This document shows, in pieces, positions 1 through 10,900 of a stretch of 64,000 nucleotides of DNA (positions are counted from its first letter, which is position 1; each line of letters opens with the position of its first letter). Origin of the DNA: Longimicrobium sp. (lineage in GTDB: Bacteria; Gemmatimonadota; Gemmatimonadetes; Longimicrobiales; Longimicrobiaceae); contig NZ_DASVSF010000043.1 in NCBI RefSeq assembly GCF_036388275.1, positions 62,001 to 126,000 of the forward strand, read 5' to 3'. A program made the position numbers and the translations under genes. The notes under the pieces were generated by a model. It was not told the origin of the DNA, ran no database searches, and was given only the letters and a program-made list of their open reading frames with translations.

Positions 1-4
1 CGCC

Positions 5-2311
5 ATGCAGCCCTCGCGCATCCGCGACGGCTTCGAGCTGAAGCTGGCGGTGCGCGACGACGCGCCCTGGGGCGTGCCGCCGGTGGGCTCGCCTCCCGGG
101 CCGGAGTCCACCGGGCTGACGGTGTACCGCACCTCGCAGGCGGAGGAGCGGGCCGTGCGGGCCTTCGGGCAGCTGCTCGGCCGGGTGGAGACCACCGACA
201 CCCTGGTGGCCGTGGGCGGCAGGGCCGAGCTGCTGGCCGCGGTGCGCGCCCTGCCCCGCGCCATCGGCGAGGATGGGATCGCCAGCCCCCCCGCGCTGGA
301 CAACAGCCCCATCCTGCTCCCCGCCGGCGAGGCGCGCGAGATCCTGCGCGAGGCCTTCGGCGTGTGGGTTACCGAGGTGCGCCCGGTGATCCGGGGCGAA
401 GAGAACCCCAACACCTGCGGCGACGCCGGCGGCGAATGCTGCGTGCTGCTGGCCGAGGTGGACCTTCGCGTAGCCCCGGGGGGGAGGCTGGCCCACGCCT
501 CCGAAGAGTCGCCCCCCATCCGCGTCCGCGAAGACACGCGCCCCTACCTGCTCCACACCCGGCTGCTGCAGGAGTGGCTGCTGGCCAACAGCGTGGAGCG
601 GCGGCCCGACGTGGACTCGTTCGCCACCCTGCAGGTGCTGGGGCCGCACCGCATCCGCGCGTGGGTGCACCACGAACGGCAGCTGGCGCTTTCGCCCGGC
701 GCCGTGGAGGTGCGGGTGAACGAGGTGCCGCGCGAGGTGGCCAACGTGATCCCCGCGGGCATCCGCAACGTGTGGGACATCGTCTTTCCCGAGCCGGTGC
801 CCAGCAAGGTCGTGGCGCGCGTTCCCGCGCCGAACCTGGCCGAAGATCCCCACGACATGAACGACGGCGACGTGGTGGAGGTGAGGTTCAACGCCAAAGA
901 GGTGATGCTTGCCGGCTCGCCCCCGCGCTCCGTCGCCGACGACCTGCGCGAGGGAAGCGGCGAGTACCTGGACCGCGACGTGTGGACGCTGCCGGCGTAC
1001 ACCGTCTACAACAAGCTCGAGGGGGGCGACCTGGCGGGCGAGTACCTGCTGCCCATCGTCGCCAAGATCCAGAAGTTCCCGGTGGCGCCCACCACGCCGC
1101 AGAACGACCAGTACCTGTACTCCAACGGCACCACGTGGATGCCGCGCGCGCTCCCGGCGGGAACCAAGGACCTGTCGGGCGTCTACCCGCACAACCTCGT
1201 CCGGGGGCTGCAGGGAAAGCGGGTGTCGGCCACCGACCCGGTGGAGCTGGACTTCCTGCAGTGGCGCCGGTCGGGGTCGCCGCCCGGGTCGCCGGAGTGG
1301 ACGCCCACGGAGCTGCGGTTCTCGCACCCCAGCGACGTCGAGGGCCGGTACGACGCGGTAAAGGTCGTCGGGCTGCAGGGAAAGGGCGTCTCGGCCACCC
1401 AGCCCACCATCACCAACCAGGTGCTGGCGTACAACGGCGTAGAGTGGGCGCCCAACACTCCGCAGGCGGTGCTGGGACCCGCGGCGGGCGACGTCACCGG
1501 GCCGTACGGCGCCCTGAAGGTGGAGCGCATGCAGGGAAAGCCCGTGCCGGCCACCGCGGCCAACGGGCAGTTCCTGAAGTTCCAGACCTCGCCGGCCTTG
1601 CCCACCGGCCAATGGGTGGCCGGAACCCTGGAATACGCCACGGACAGCGACCTCGACAACACCTATCCCGCGACCAAGGTCAGGAGCTTCAAGGGGCACG
1701 CCTACGCCGCCACGCCCACCAAGGACGGCGAGGTGCTCACCTGGCAGCTCGTGAACGGCCGCGGAAGCTGGGTGGCGCGCACACCGGCCGGAGGCGGCGG
1801 ACCGGGTGGCGCGGCGGGCGGCGACCTGACCGGCCTGTACCCCAGCCCGACGGTAACCGGCATCAACAACCAGCCGGTGGCCCCGGGCACCGACCCGGGC
1901 CAGGTGCTGGTGTTCAACGGCAAGTCGTGGGACGCGGCAGACCCGGGCACCGGCTTCGGGACAGGCCAGTACCAGGTGATCGGGGCCGGGCACTTCATCC
2001 TGGAAAAGGTCATCGACGAGTCCACCGGCGAGGTTGCGGCGGTCGACCGCTACAACGGGCTGGAGTTGTTCGACGCCGGGTTCATCGGCGACAACCGCCT
2101 GTTCCAGCTGGGCATCCCCGAGCTGGACATCGACAAGTGGTCGTACGTCGTCAAGGCCACCGTGGCCGGGGGGGTCGCCGCGCTCGTCCTGCCGAAGCCG
2201 GGAATCTACCAGCTCGAATGGATCCGGTTGGGCTCGTCGAACGAGAGGAGCGACCTTCACGTGGAAGTCAGCCGGTATCCCAGCGGCGAAATCGGCTTTC
2301 CCATCAAGTAA
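5..2311 (+). CDS. eCIS tail-fibre-like repeat protein (5' end possibly outside window)
   Basis: I do not recognise a named family for the whole protein. The N-terminal ~390 residues are a mixed domain. From about residue 395 to 680 there are five or six degenerate repeats of roughly 40-60 residues built around 'G-D-L/V-T-G-x-Y' followed by 'L-Q-G-K-x-V-x-A-T', a pattern common in phage tail fibres and collagen-like adhesins. A Gly-rich linker (about residue 595-605) precedes the last repeat, and the final ~110 residues form a beta-rich tip. The first codon shown is ATG at base 5, but the opening residues (SRIRDGFEL) look like the middle of a domain and no upstream stop is visible, so the true start may lie before the window. 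It heads an operon of injection-system genes, which makes a fibre or baseplate-decoration role likely. That role is inferred from repeats and context. Confidence 0.6.
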   Translation: MQPSRIRDGFELKLAVRDDAPWGVPPVGSPPGPESTGLTVYRTSQAEERAVRAFGQLLGRVETTDTLVAVGGRAELLAAVRALPRAIGEDGIASPPALDNSPILLPAGEAREILREAFGVWVTEVRPVIRGEENPNTCGDAGGECCVLLAEVDLRVAPGGRLAHASEESPPIRVREDTRPYLLHTRLLQEWLLANSVERRPDVDSFATLQVLGPHRIRAWVHHERQLALSPGAVEVRVNEVPREVANVIPAGIRNVWDIVFPEPVPSKVVARVPAPNLAEDPHDMNDGDVVEVRFNAKEVMLAGSPPRSVADDLREGSGEYLDRDVWTLPAYTVYNKLEGGDLAGEYLLPIVAKIQKFPVAPTTPQNDQYLYSNGTTWMPRALPAGTKDLSGVYPHNLVRGLQGKRVSATDPVELDFLQWRRSGSPPGSPEWTPTELRFSHPSDVEGRYDAVKVVGLQGKGVSATQPTITNQVLAYNGVEWAPNTPQAVLGPAAGDVTGPYGALKVERMQGKPVPATAANGQFLKFQTSPALPTGQWVAGTLEYATDSDLDNTYPATKVRSFKGHAYAATPTKDGEVLTWQLVNGRGSWVARTPAGGGGPGGAAGGDLTGLYPSPTVTGINNQPVAPGTDPGQVLVFNGKSWDAADPGTGFGTGQYQVIGAGHFILEKVIDESTGEVAAVDRYNGLELFDAGFIGDNRLFQLGIPELDIDKWSYVVKATVAGGVAALVLPKPGIYQLEWIRLGSSNERSDLHVEVSRYPSGEIGFPIK

Positions 2312-2324
2312 CCGGAGCTGAGCG

Positions 2325-3848
2325 ATGACGACGGAGCTGCTCGAGCCGGTGGTGGACGATGGGGTGCGGCTCACCCACTTCTTCAACGGCCGCGTGCTCA
2401 CGGCCGAAGACCTGAAGCGCGAACAGGATGCGCTCCGCGGCCGGCACCGCGGGCTGGCCGGCGCCCTGGGCGAAGGCGTGGTGCGCGGGATGGAGGTCAC
2501 GGTGGGCACCCAGACGCTCTCGGCGCCCGCATCCGGCGCCGATACGCTGGTGGTGTCGGGGCCCACCGTGTCGATCACGCCGGGGCTGGCCTTCAACCTG
2601 GACGGCGACCCCGTGGCGCTTCCGCAGCGGGTGGAGCTGCGGCTGACCCCCGGCACCGCCGGGCAGGACGCGGCCGCCGGCCTGTTCGCCGCCTGCACCA
2701 CGGCCACCGCCGAGATCTCGCTGACCAACGCCGGGTTCTACCTTCTTTCCGCCCGGCCGGCGACGGCGTTCAGCCGGGAGCGTGCGGCGGCGGTGGACTA
2801 CGCCTCGGACGGGGTCGGCGCCGCGTGCGGCAGCCGCTTCACCCAGGAGGGCGCATCGTTCTCCCTGGTGCCCCTTCCCCTGCCCTCGCCCACCCCCCAG
2901 GTGCCGCTGTCGGGCACGCTTTCCACGCTGCTGACGGCGGTGAACAACGACGTCGAAAGGGCGCGGCGCAACGACACCACCGACCCCGGTCTTACGCCGC
3001 GGCTGGCCAGGGGGCTCAGCAAGCTGCGCAACGCCATGGCCTACTGGTGCATGGGGTGGGGCCGCCACGACGTGCGCATCGCCGCGCTGGCGGTGGCCGG
3101 CGCCAGCCCCGGTCCGCTGACGCCCATCGACGCGCTGCGCCAGGCCGGGCAGCTGTCGACGTGCGACGTGCCGCTGGCGGTGCTGTTCGTGAGCCGCCGG
3201 CAGCTGGAGTTCGTGGACATGTGGTCGGTGCGCCGCGTGCCCAGCCCGCTGGGCGAGCAGACGGTGTTCGGCATGGCGACGGGCGCCCTGCCCCGCGCGG
3301 AATCCGCGGCCATGTTCCTCCAGTTCCGCGACCACGCCTCCATGTTCTTTGGCGACAACGCCGTGGCGGCGCCGCGGACGGTGGTGGCCAGCGAGTGGTT
3401 CGTGTACCTGCCGCCCGTGGGCATTCTCCCCGTGCAGACGGGTGGCGAGCGGGAGCGGATCAGGGTGATGGAGGCCACCCACCTGGAGCTGGCGCCGATG
3501 GCGAACGGGATGATGATCGAGGGCACGGGCACCGGGCCCCCGATCATCGGCGGGGGCGGTGGGCCGATCATCGGCACGGGGCCCCGCGGAACCGGCGGCG
3601 GAACCGTGGGATTCGAGCCGTACACGTTTTTCCAGGGGATCGGGGGCGACGATCCGTGGGGCCACACGGTTCCCGCCGACTGGGTGACGCCGCTGGTCGG
3701 CAAGGCGCTGCAGGACGTGCCGTCGCTGCTTTCCGGCACGCCGGTGCTGCGCTACTACCGCTTCGGCGAGCAGGGGCAGGAGGCGCCCTACCTGATGTTC
3801 CGCACGCGCCGCTGGCTGCCGCCGCAGCAGTTCCAGCAGACGACGTGA
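2325..3848 (+). CDS. Conserved eCIS-associated protein, possible baseplate or spike-linked component
   Basis: A 507-residue protein starting at ATG 13 bases after the fibre-like gene. The N-terminus (HFFNGRVLTAEDLKREQD, residues ~17-35) followed by 'GEGVVRGMEV' and 'VSITPGLAFNLDGDPVALPQ' resembles a domain I associate with phage and eCIS accessory proteins, in which a helical start leads into a beta-sandwich. A Gly-rich stretch (about residues 400-425) separates the C-terminal 80 residues. No catalytic motif and no signal peptide are visible. Its position between the fibre-like protein and an eCIS accessory gene just before the ATPase, and the 4-base overlap with the next gene, suggest a structural part of the injection particle. 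The function is inferred from context only. Confidence 0.6.
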   Translation: MTTELLEPVVDDGVRLTHFFNGRVLTAEDLKREQDALRGRHRGLAGALGEGVVRGMEVTVGTQTLSAPASGADTLVVSGPTVSITPGLAFNLDGDPVALPQRVELRLTPGTAGQDAAAGLFAACTTATAEISLTNAGFYLLSARPATAFSRERAAAVDYASDGVGAACGSRFTQEGASFSLVPLPLPSPTPQVPLSGTLSTLLTAVNNDVERARRNDTTDPGLTPRLARGLSKLRNAMAYWCMGWGRHDVRIAALAVAGASPGPLTPIDALRQAGQLSTCDVPLAVLFVSRRQLEFVDMWSVRRVPSPLGEQTVFGMATGALPRAESAAMFLQFRDHASMFFGDNAVAAPRTVVASEWFVYLPPVGILPVQTGGERERIRVMEATHLELAPMANGMMIEGTGTGPPIIGGGGGPIIGTGPRGTGGGTVGFEPYTFFQGIGGDDPWGHTVPADWVTPLVGKALQDVPSLLSGTPVLRYYRFGEQGQEAPYLMFRTRRWLPPQQFQQTT

Positions 3849-5806
3849 GCACCGCGGCGCCGGCGGGGATGCGCCTTCGCGTGCAGCGGCTGCTGCAGGC
3901 CGCCACGCTGGAGCCGGCCGGCCTGCCGCCCGCCGCGGTGCTCGTGGTGCGCTCCCTCTCCGATCCCCTTCCGGGCCGCATCGCGCCGCGGCCAGGCGAG
4001 GTGCGCGCCCCCGCCGAGTGGGAGCGAGCCGTCCGCGCGGCCCTGGCCGACCGTTGGCGGAGCGCCGCCCGGCCCGGACGCGGCCCGGTACCGGCCGGCG
4101 CGAACGCCGTTTTCTTCGCCGATACGGCGGAGATGATCGCCTCCTTCGCGCGCGACGCCTGCGCGGGCGACGTGGGCAAATGGTGGTGGAAGGCGCTGAT
4201 GAAGGAGCTGCCCGGCGCTCCCGTCGCGGCGCTCACCGCGCTGTGGGCGCGCGAGGCCCGTCACGTTCCCGCCGCGCTGGAGCACCTGGCCGGCACCGAC
4301 GACGCCGGCCGCGTCGCCGCCGCGCTCCCGCCCGCGGAGGCCGCGCGCATTCTCGCCGCCGTCGCCCTGGCGTTCGAAGCGCCGTCGCTCCTCGCCGCGC
4401 CCCGCCTGACGCTGGTTTCCGATGTCGCCCGTTCGCCGTCCGCGGAGCCCGGCGGCGATCGGGTGACGCCGTCCGCCTTCACGTCCGGCTCTGGTCGCGC
4501 CGATGGGCTGCCCGCCCGCGCCGCCACGCCGCTGGGGCGTCCACGGGGGGTCCCGTCCCCCACCGCGGCGCCCTGGGCGGGCCTCCTGCCGGCCGACGCC
4601 GTGCCGCGCGGGTTGGCGCCGGAGCAGGAGGCCCTCGTCGGCCTCGGGCTGGTGCTGCACCGCGCGCCGCTCGTGGCTCGCGGCACGCCCTTCGTCGCCC
4701 GCTTCGTCCGCTGGCGCGCCCAGGCCGCCGCCCCGCTCCACACGCCTGCGGATCGCCGATCGGACTCCGACGCAGCCGCCGGAACCGGGGCGGACCTCAC
4801 GACCCCGCGTGCACCGATCCCCCGATCGACGCCGTTGGCGGAGCCGGAGTCCGCGTCCAGACCGGAGGCCGCGCGGCGTGGGACGGATGCGGACGATCCG
4901 ATGCACGGAGCCGATCCGCACGCCATCGACCCTCCTCCATCCACCGCGGCCGCCGAGAAGGAGCGCGAGGTGTGGATGGAGGCCCGCGCATCCACCGACC
5001 CCCAGCTGCCGAAACCGTCTCATCCGTTGGACGAAGCGGACCAAGCGGAGGATGGGACGGAGCGGGCGCCTGCCGAGATAGTGGTCAAAGTGGTCAGCTC
5101 CGCGACACCACCCGCGAAGAACGAGGCGCGGCTCCCGGCCGAGGAGGCGGAACCGTGGGAGGTCCGCGTCTTCTCGCCGCCGGTGGACGAGGCACGCGTG
5201 GCCAGCGGCGCGTGCGGCGTGTTCTTCCTGGTGAACGTGCTGCGGTCGATGGACTTCTTTCGCCTGCTGGACGAGCACTTCGGCGTGGCGCCGGTGGTGG
5301 GCGGATGGGGATGGGTGGAGCTGGCCGCCCGCGCGCTGCTGGGGCCGGACGCGGCGGGGGTGGCGGACGACCCGCTCTGGCGCCTCCTGGCCGAAGTGGA
5401 CGGGCGCGAGCCGGAGGAGCTTCCCGGCACCGGCTTTCCGCCGGTGTCCATCGCCCGGCTTCCCGACGCGTGGATCGAGCTGTTCGGCGGAGCGCCGCCC
5501 TCGCCGAAGTCCTCGCCCCTGCTGGGGATGGAGGGATCGGCGGAGCTGCGCCGGTTCCTGGACCTCGTTACGCCGGTGCTGCGCGCGCGGATCGGCGCGG
5601 CGCTGCGGGCGGCCGGGTTGGACCCCGACGAGGGGCTGGAATCGGCGCTGTTCCGCCGCGAGGGCACCGTCGACGCCACCCGCACGCACGTGGACGTGCA
5701 CATGGGCGTGGACCAGGTGACGCTCCCCATCCGCCTTGCCGGTCTGGACGCCAACCCCGGCTGGGTGCCGGAGCTGGCGCGCGTGGTCACCTTCTACTTC
5801 GCCTGA
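3845..5806 (+). CDS. Conserved eCIS accessory protein upstream of the AAA+ ATPase
   Basis: A 653-residue protein with a GTG start that overlaps the preceding stop (GTGA). The first ~270 residues are Ala/Pro/Arg-rich and helical, and residues ~290-430 are low-complexity and charged. The C-terminal ~200 residues hold the recognisable part: 'GVFFLVNVLRSMDFF' (~459-473), 'ADDPLWRLLAEV' (~505-520) and the end 'IRLAGLDANPGWVPELARVV'. Proteins with this FFLxN / DPLW / NPGWVP pattern recur in eCIS loci next to the ATPase gene. Their biochemical role is not known to me. The middle region is probably disordered. The start rests on the overlap and on the absence of a better upstream candidate in this frame. 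Confidence 0.65.
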   Translation: MSTAAPAGMRLRVQRLLQAATLEPAGLPPAAVLVVRSLSDPLPGRIAPRPGEVRAPAEWERAVRAALADRWRSAARPGRGPVPAGANAVFFADTAEMIASFARDACAGDVGKWWWKALMKELPGAPVAALTALWAREARHVPAALEHLAGTDDAGRVAAALPPAEAARILAAVALAFEAPSLLAAPRLTLVSDVARSPSAEPGGDRVTPSAFTSGSGRADGLPARAATPLGRPRGVPSPTAAPWAGLLPADAVPRGLAPEQEALVGLGLVLHRAPLVARGTPFVARFVRWRAQAAAPLHTPADRRSDSDAAAGTGADLTTPRAPIPRSTPLAEPESASRPEAARRGTDADDPMHGADPHAIDPPPSTAAAEKEREVWMEARASTDPQLPKPSHPLDEADQAEDGTERAPAEIVVKVVSSATPPAKNEARLPAEEAEPWEVRVFSPPVDEARVASGACGVFFLVNVLRSMDFFRLLDEHFGVAPVVGGWGWVELAARALLGPDAAGVADDPLWRLLAEVDGREPEELPGTGFPPVSIARLPDAWIELFGGAPPSPKSSPLLGMEGSAELRRFLDLVTPVLRARIGAALRAAGLDPDEGLESALFRREGTVDATRTHVDVHMGVDQVTLPIRLAGLDANPGWVPELARVVTFYFA

Positions 5807-5808
5807 CC

Positions 5809-7926
5809 GTGAGCGAGCCCTTCGCCTCCGTTCCGCACGACGCCCGCGGCCACCTGGGGCTGGTGTTCTACGAGGCCGTGCTGGGCGTGGTGGCGTACGC
5901 CTCCGCCCGCGCCGCCGCGTCGGGCCAGGACCCCGCCGCGCCGCTGGCCGAGCATCCCTTCCTGGAGGGATACCTTGCCGAGCTGGCGCCGCACCTGGAC
6001 CCGGACGCGCCGTGGGACCAGGCGGTGGCGGGCGTGGGCGCCCTGCGCGCCGGGTGGGAGGCCGCCGCGGACGGTGCCTGGCTTCCGCTGCTGGCCCTGC
6101 GCGACGCCGCGCGCGGCATCGGCGACGAGCACGTGCTGGCGCTGGTGATGGCGGGGCTGATCGAGGAGGACGCCCGCTTCGGCGACGTGTTCGAGGCCGC
6201 GCAGGCACCCGGAGGCGGCCGCCGCCCCGCGGTGGCGCTGGTGCACGAGGTGGTGCGGATCACCCGGCCCGGGCTGTCGGGGGATGGATGGACGCTCTGC
6301 CGGCCGCTGCTGGAGGCCGGGCTGGTGGAGATCGCCAACCCCGACGCCCCGCGCGCCGCGTGGCAGATGAGGGTGCCGGCCGCGCTGTGGACGGCGCTGC
6401 GCGGCGAAACGCCGGCCGAGCCGCTCCCCGGTGTGCGCCACTATCCCGCGGGCTCGTTCATGCCGCTCGCCGGGATGGTGCTGGACGGCGAGGTGCGCGC
6501 CCGCCTGGTGGAATTGACGGCGCTGCTGGCGGCGGGCGAGGCGCGCGTGGTCGTGGTGCGCGGGCTGCCGGGAAGCGAGCGGCTGGAGGTGCTGGGCGCC
6601 GTGGCCGGCGCGCTGGGCCGCGGCATTCTGGAGGCGCGCCCCGAGGCCGGCGCCGGCGCCGACGTCAGCCGCGTGCTGGGGCCGCTGGCCACGCTGACCC
6701 ACGCGGTACCCGTCTTTGCGCCGGACCTGGGGCCGGGCGAAACCTTCGAGACCCCCGAGTGGCGCGGCTACACCGGCCCGCTGGGCGTCGTCGCGGGGCA
6801 CGACGGCGGCGTGGGAGGCACGGCCGCCGAAAACGCGCTGACCCTGAACCTGCCGCCCGACGCGCCCGCGCTGCGGCTGCTGCACTGGGAGCGGGCCCTT
6901 CCGCTGGCCGGCGGCGCGCAGCGCGAGCACCTGGCCCGCTCGCTGACCCTGGGCGGGCGCTACATCCGCCGCACCGCCGAGCTGGCCCGCGGCTACGCGG
7001 CGCTGGACCGGCGCCCCGCCGTGACCCCCGACGACGTGCGGGCGGCGGCGCGGGCCATCAACCGCCAGCAGCTGGACACCCTGGCCCAGCGCCTGGGCGA
7101 CGGCGGGGGGTGGGACCGGCTGGTTCTCCACGCATCCACCCTGGACGAGCTGGGCCACCTGGAGCGCCGCTGCCGCCACCGCGAGCGGCTGCTGGAGGCG
7201 CTGTCGGACGGGTTTCCCGGCGGGCTGAACCGCGGCGTACGCGCGCTGTTCCAGGGCCCCAGCGGCACGGGAAAGACGCTGGCGGCGCGGGTGCTGGCGT
7301 CGGCGCTGGGACTGGACGTGTACCGCGTGGACCTGGCGAGCATCGTCAACAAGTACATCGGCGAGACGGAAAAGAACCTCAGCCGCGTGCTGGCCCGGGC
7401 CGAGGACCTGGACGTGGTGCTGCTGCTGGACGAGGGCGACTCGCTGATGGGCAAGCGCACGGAGGTGAAGTCGGCCAACGACCGCTGGGCCAACCTGGAA
7501 ACCAACTACCTGCTCCAGCGGCTGGACACCTACAGCGGCATCCTGATCGTCACCACCAACGCGCCGGGGTCCATCGACAGCGCCTTTCAGCGGCGGATGG
7601 ACGCGGTGGTCAGCTTTCACGTTCCCGACGTGGAGGAGCGGGTGCACCTGTGGCACCTTCACCTGCCGCCGGACCACCTGGTGCCCTACGAGGCGGTGGA
7701 GGACGCCGCCGCGCGCTACGAGCTGGCGGGCGGGCAGATCCGCAACGCCGCGGTGCACGCCGGGCTGCTGGCCCTGGGCCGCCCGGACGGCCGGCTGCGC
7801 GAGGCGGACCTGCGGGCCGCCATCGAGGCCGAGTACCGCAAGGCCGGTGCAAGCTTCCCCCGCCTGCGCGGCGAGCCGGCCGACCGTGGCGGAGCCATGG
7901 CGGCGTTCCTCGGCGCCATCCACTGA
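5809..7926 (+). CDS. eCIS AAA+ ATPase (double AAA module)
   Basis: A 705-residue protein with a GTG start 2 bases after the previous gene. The C-terminal AAA+ domain is clear: Walker A GPSGTGKT with Lys489, Walker B VVLLLDEGDS with Asp541/Glu542, sensor-like 'IVTTNAPG' and arginines in 'AFQRRMDAV'. A second, upstream nucleotide-binding-like segment (about residues 230-430) has only a degenerate P-loop (RGLPGSERLE), so one module is probably inactive. The N-terminal ~200 residues are helical and may include a winged-helix fold. This layout matches the ATPase found in almost all eCIS clusters (Afp15/Pvc15-like), thought to act in particle assembly or effector loading. The role is taken from the family; the motifs are directly visible. 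Confidence 0.9.
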   Translation: MSEPFASVPHDARGHLGLVFYEAVLGVVAYASARAAASGQDPAAPLAEHPFLEGYLAELAPHLDPDAPWDQAVAGVGALRAGWEAAADGAWLPLLALRDAARGIGDEHVLALVMAGLIEEDARFGDVFEAAQAPGGGRRPAVALVHEVVRITRPGLSGDGWTLCRPLLEAGLVEIANPDAPRAAWQMRVPAALWTALRGETPAEPLPGVRHYPAGSFMPLAGMVLDGEVRARLVELTALLAAGEARVVVVRGLPGSERLEVLGAVAGALGRGILEARPEAGAGADVSRVLGPLATLTHAVPVFAPDLGPGETFETPEWRGYTGPLGVVAGHDGGVGGTAAENALTLNLPPDAPALRLLHWERALPLAGGAQREHLARSLTLGGRYIRRTAELARGYAALDRRPAVTPDDVRAAARAINRQQLDTLAQRLGDGGGWDRLVLHASTLDELGHLERRCRHRERLLEALSDGFPGGLNRGVRALFQGPSGTGKTLAARVLASALGLDVYRVDLASIVNKYIGETEKNLSRVLARAEDLDVVLLLDEGDSLMGKRTEVKSANDRWANLETNYLLQRLDTYSGILIVTTNAPGSIDSAFQRRMDAVVSFHVPDVEERVHLWHLHLPPDHLVPYEAVEDAAARYELAGGQIRNAAVHAGLLALGRPDGRLREADLRAAIEAEYRKAGASFPRLRGEPADRGGAMAAFLGAIH

Positions 7927-7938
7927 GCCGCGGCCGGC

Positions 7939-10900
7939 ATGAGCGCCCCCCGCGCACCCAGGACCCTGACGCACGCGCCCGCCGCGAAGCCGACCCCGGC
8001 CTCACCGCGGGCGTCGCGGCGTTCGGCGGTTCCGGCCCGGGCGGATGCGGAGGGGACTTCTCCCTGGGCGTCGTCGACCCTGCCGTTCGGGGGAGACGGG
8101 CCGGCGGCCCCGGCGTGGGCCTCGTCGCCCGCGCCGCCGTTCGGAATGGCGCGGCCGGCCGGAATCCAGCTGAAGCCCGTCATCGGCGCGGCGGACGACC
8201 CGTACGAGCGCGAGGCCGACCGCGTTGCCGACCAGGTGGCGGGCGGCCCCGCCGCCTCGCCACCCCGCATCACCCCCCTCACTCCCGGCGCCCTCCGCCC
8301 CGTGCAGCGCGCCACGGCCGGCGACCCCACGCACCGCGGCGAGGTGAAGGAGCGCTCGCGCTCGTCCATTCCCACGGCCCTGGTGCAGCGCGCCACCGCG
8401 GGCGACCGCACGGACCACGACGATCCGGCCGTGGAGGCCGCCCCGCCCCGGGCGAACGGCGTCGTCCAGCGCGCCACGGCCCCCGCGGGACGAAAGCGCG
8501 GCGATCCGGAGATGGAGGATGCGGCGGCGCGCGCCATCGCCCGCCGCGGGCCCGGCGCGCCCCTGGTTCCCGGCGTCCGCGCGCTGATCGAAGCGCGGCT
8601 CGGGGTGGACCTGGGCCACGTGCGCGTGCACACGGACGCGGAGGCCCGGCGCGCCACCGGCGCGCTGGGCGCGCGCGCGTTCGCGCACGGCAGCGACATC
8701 TGGCTGGGCCGCGGCGAGAACCCGGCGGACGCGCGGCTGGTCGCGCACGAGGCCACGCACGTCGTGCAGCAGGGGGCGGCCGCCCAGCCGGCGGCGCAGG
8801 GCGCGGTGAGTCCGGTCGTCCAGCGCAAGGCGGCGGCGCCCGCGCCGCCCCGGGAGGACGTGGAGACGGACCCCCGGAAGCGCACCCCCGTAGCCGCGTC
8901 CGGCACGTCCGTGGCCGCCGCGGGTGCCGCCGCCCCGCCCGCGGCGCCGGCCGGCACTCCCGCCGCGGACCGTCCGGCCGCCGCGGCCGAGCAGACGGCG
9001 TCCGCCGTAGCGGCGGCGCTCGGCGCGGTAGAGGTGCCTCCCGCGGCGGTGGAATCCGCCGCCCGCGACGAGCGCGAGGTGGCGGAGCTGGAAGCGCGGG
9101 AAAAGGCGCCGGACGGAGCCGCCGAAGCCGGGGCCGCACCGGCCGCGGAGAAGGGCGACGCGGACCCGGCTACCGCCGGTGCCGCAGCCGGCGCGGCGGA
9201 AAAGGGCCAGCAGGCCCCGCGCGCGCCCACCGACGACCCGGCGTTCCGCCGGGTGCTGGGGCGCACGCGCACCGCGGCCCAACGGCAGGGGCACAACAGC
9301 GCCGCGCGAAAGAAGGCCGCCGAGGCGCAGGCCGCCGCGTCGGGACCGCCCAACGAGGTGGCCAGCCAGGCCAAGGCCGCGCAGGTGGGCAAGATGGCCG
9401 CGCAGGAGCCGCGTCCGTTCGACCGCGCGGGGTTCAAGGCGGCGCTCCTGGCCAAGGTGGCCCAGATCACCCCCAGCACCCAGAAGGACGCCGACGAGTT
9501 CAAGTCGCAGAACAAGGCCGCGTCCATCAAGGGCGCCGTCACCGGGCAGGTAAAGGAAAGCGGCGACGCGGCGCAGGGCCCCGTCAAGCAGGCGACGGAA
9601 GAAGCGCCCGACACCAGCGTGGCCACGCCCAAGGTGGTGCAGCCGCTTCCGCCCACCGAGGCCGGCGCCCCGCCCCCGCCGCTGGCCGCCGAGCAGGCCG
9701 CGCCCAAGCCCAGGGCCGAGTCCGAGGTTTCGCTGCAGGCGGAAAGCCGCGGGCTCGACGAGCAGATGTCCAGTGCCGGCGTTACCGACGAACAGCTGGA
9801 GAAATCAAACGAGCCCGAGTTCCAGGGGGCCCTGGGGGCCAAGAACGAGGCCAAGGCCCACGCCGAGGCCGCGCCCGCGGCCTACCGCGCCCAGGAGGGC
9901 GCCATCCTGGACGGCGCCCAGGCGCAGGCCCGCGACGCCGCCGCGGCGCAGACCGCCGGCATGCACGCCACCCGGCAGGACCAGCTGGGCCAGGTGGTGG
10001 GCGCACAGCAGGACACGCGCACCGACGACGAAAGGAAGCGCGCCGAGGTCTCGCAACACGTCGAAGAGATCTACGCGCGCACGAAGGAAAAGGCCGAGGC
10101 GCGGCTCACCGCGCTGGACACCGAAGTCGGCACGATCTTCGACCGCGGCGCCGAGGCGGCGCGCAAGGACTTCGAGGCGTACGTCGACGACCGGATGACG
10201 GACTACAAGATCCGCCGCTACCTGCTGATGCCCGGCGGGTCGCTGCTGTGGATCAAGGACCAGTTCCTGGACCTGCCCGACGAAGTCAACGTGTTCTACG
10301 TGGAGGGCCGCAACCGCTACATCGCCAGCATGGACGCCGTGATCGACGAGGTGTCCGTCGCGGTGGAGACCGGCCTGGCGCAGGCGCAGGCCATCATCAC
10401 CGCCGGGCTGCAGGAGGTGCGCGAGTACGTCGACAGCCTTCCCGCCGACCTGCGCGGCGTGGGCGACCAGGCCGCGGACAGGATCCAGGAGAAGTTCGAC
10501 GCGCTGCGGCAGACGGTGGACCAGAAGCGCGACCAGCTCATCGACTCGCTGGCGCAGAAGTACGTCGACAACCTGCAGAAGGTCGACGCGCGCATCAACG
10601 AGATGAAGGAGGCCAACAAGGGGCTGGTCACGAAGGCGAAGGAAGCGGTGCAGGGGGTGATCGACACGATCATCAACCTCAAGAACATGCTGATGGGGGT
10701 GCTGGCCCGCGCGGCCGGCGTGATCGACAAGATCATCCAGGACCCCATCGGCTTCGTGGGCAACCTGGTGGCGGGGGTCAACGCGGGGCTGTCGGCCTTC
10801 ATGGGCAACATCGGCACGCACCTGCAGAAGGGGCTGATGGAGTGGCTGTTCGGCGCGCTGGCCCAGGCCGGCATCACCATGCCCGCGTCGTTCGACCTCA

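Noticed and set aside
7716..9854. A 712-residue open frame on the - strand
   Set aside because: Antisense to the ATPase end and DUF4157 start; Ser/Ala-rich composition and no motif.
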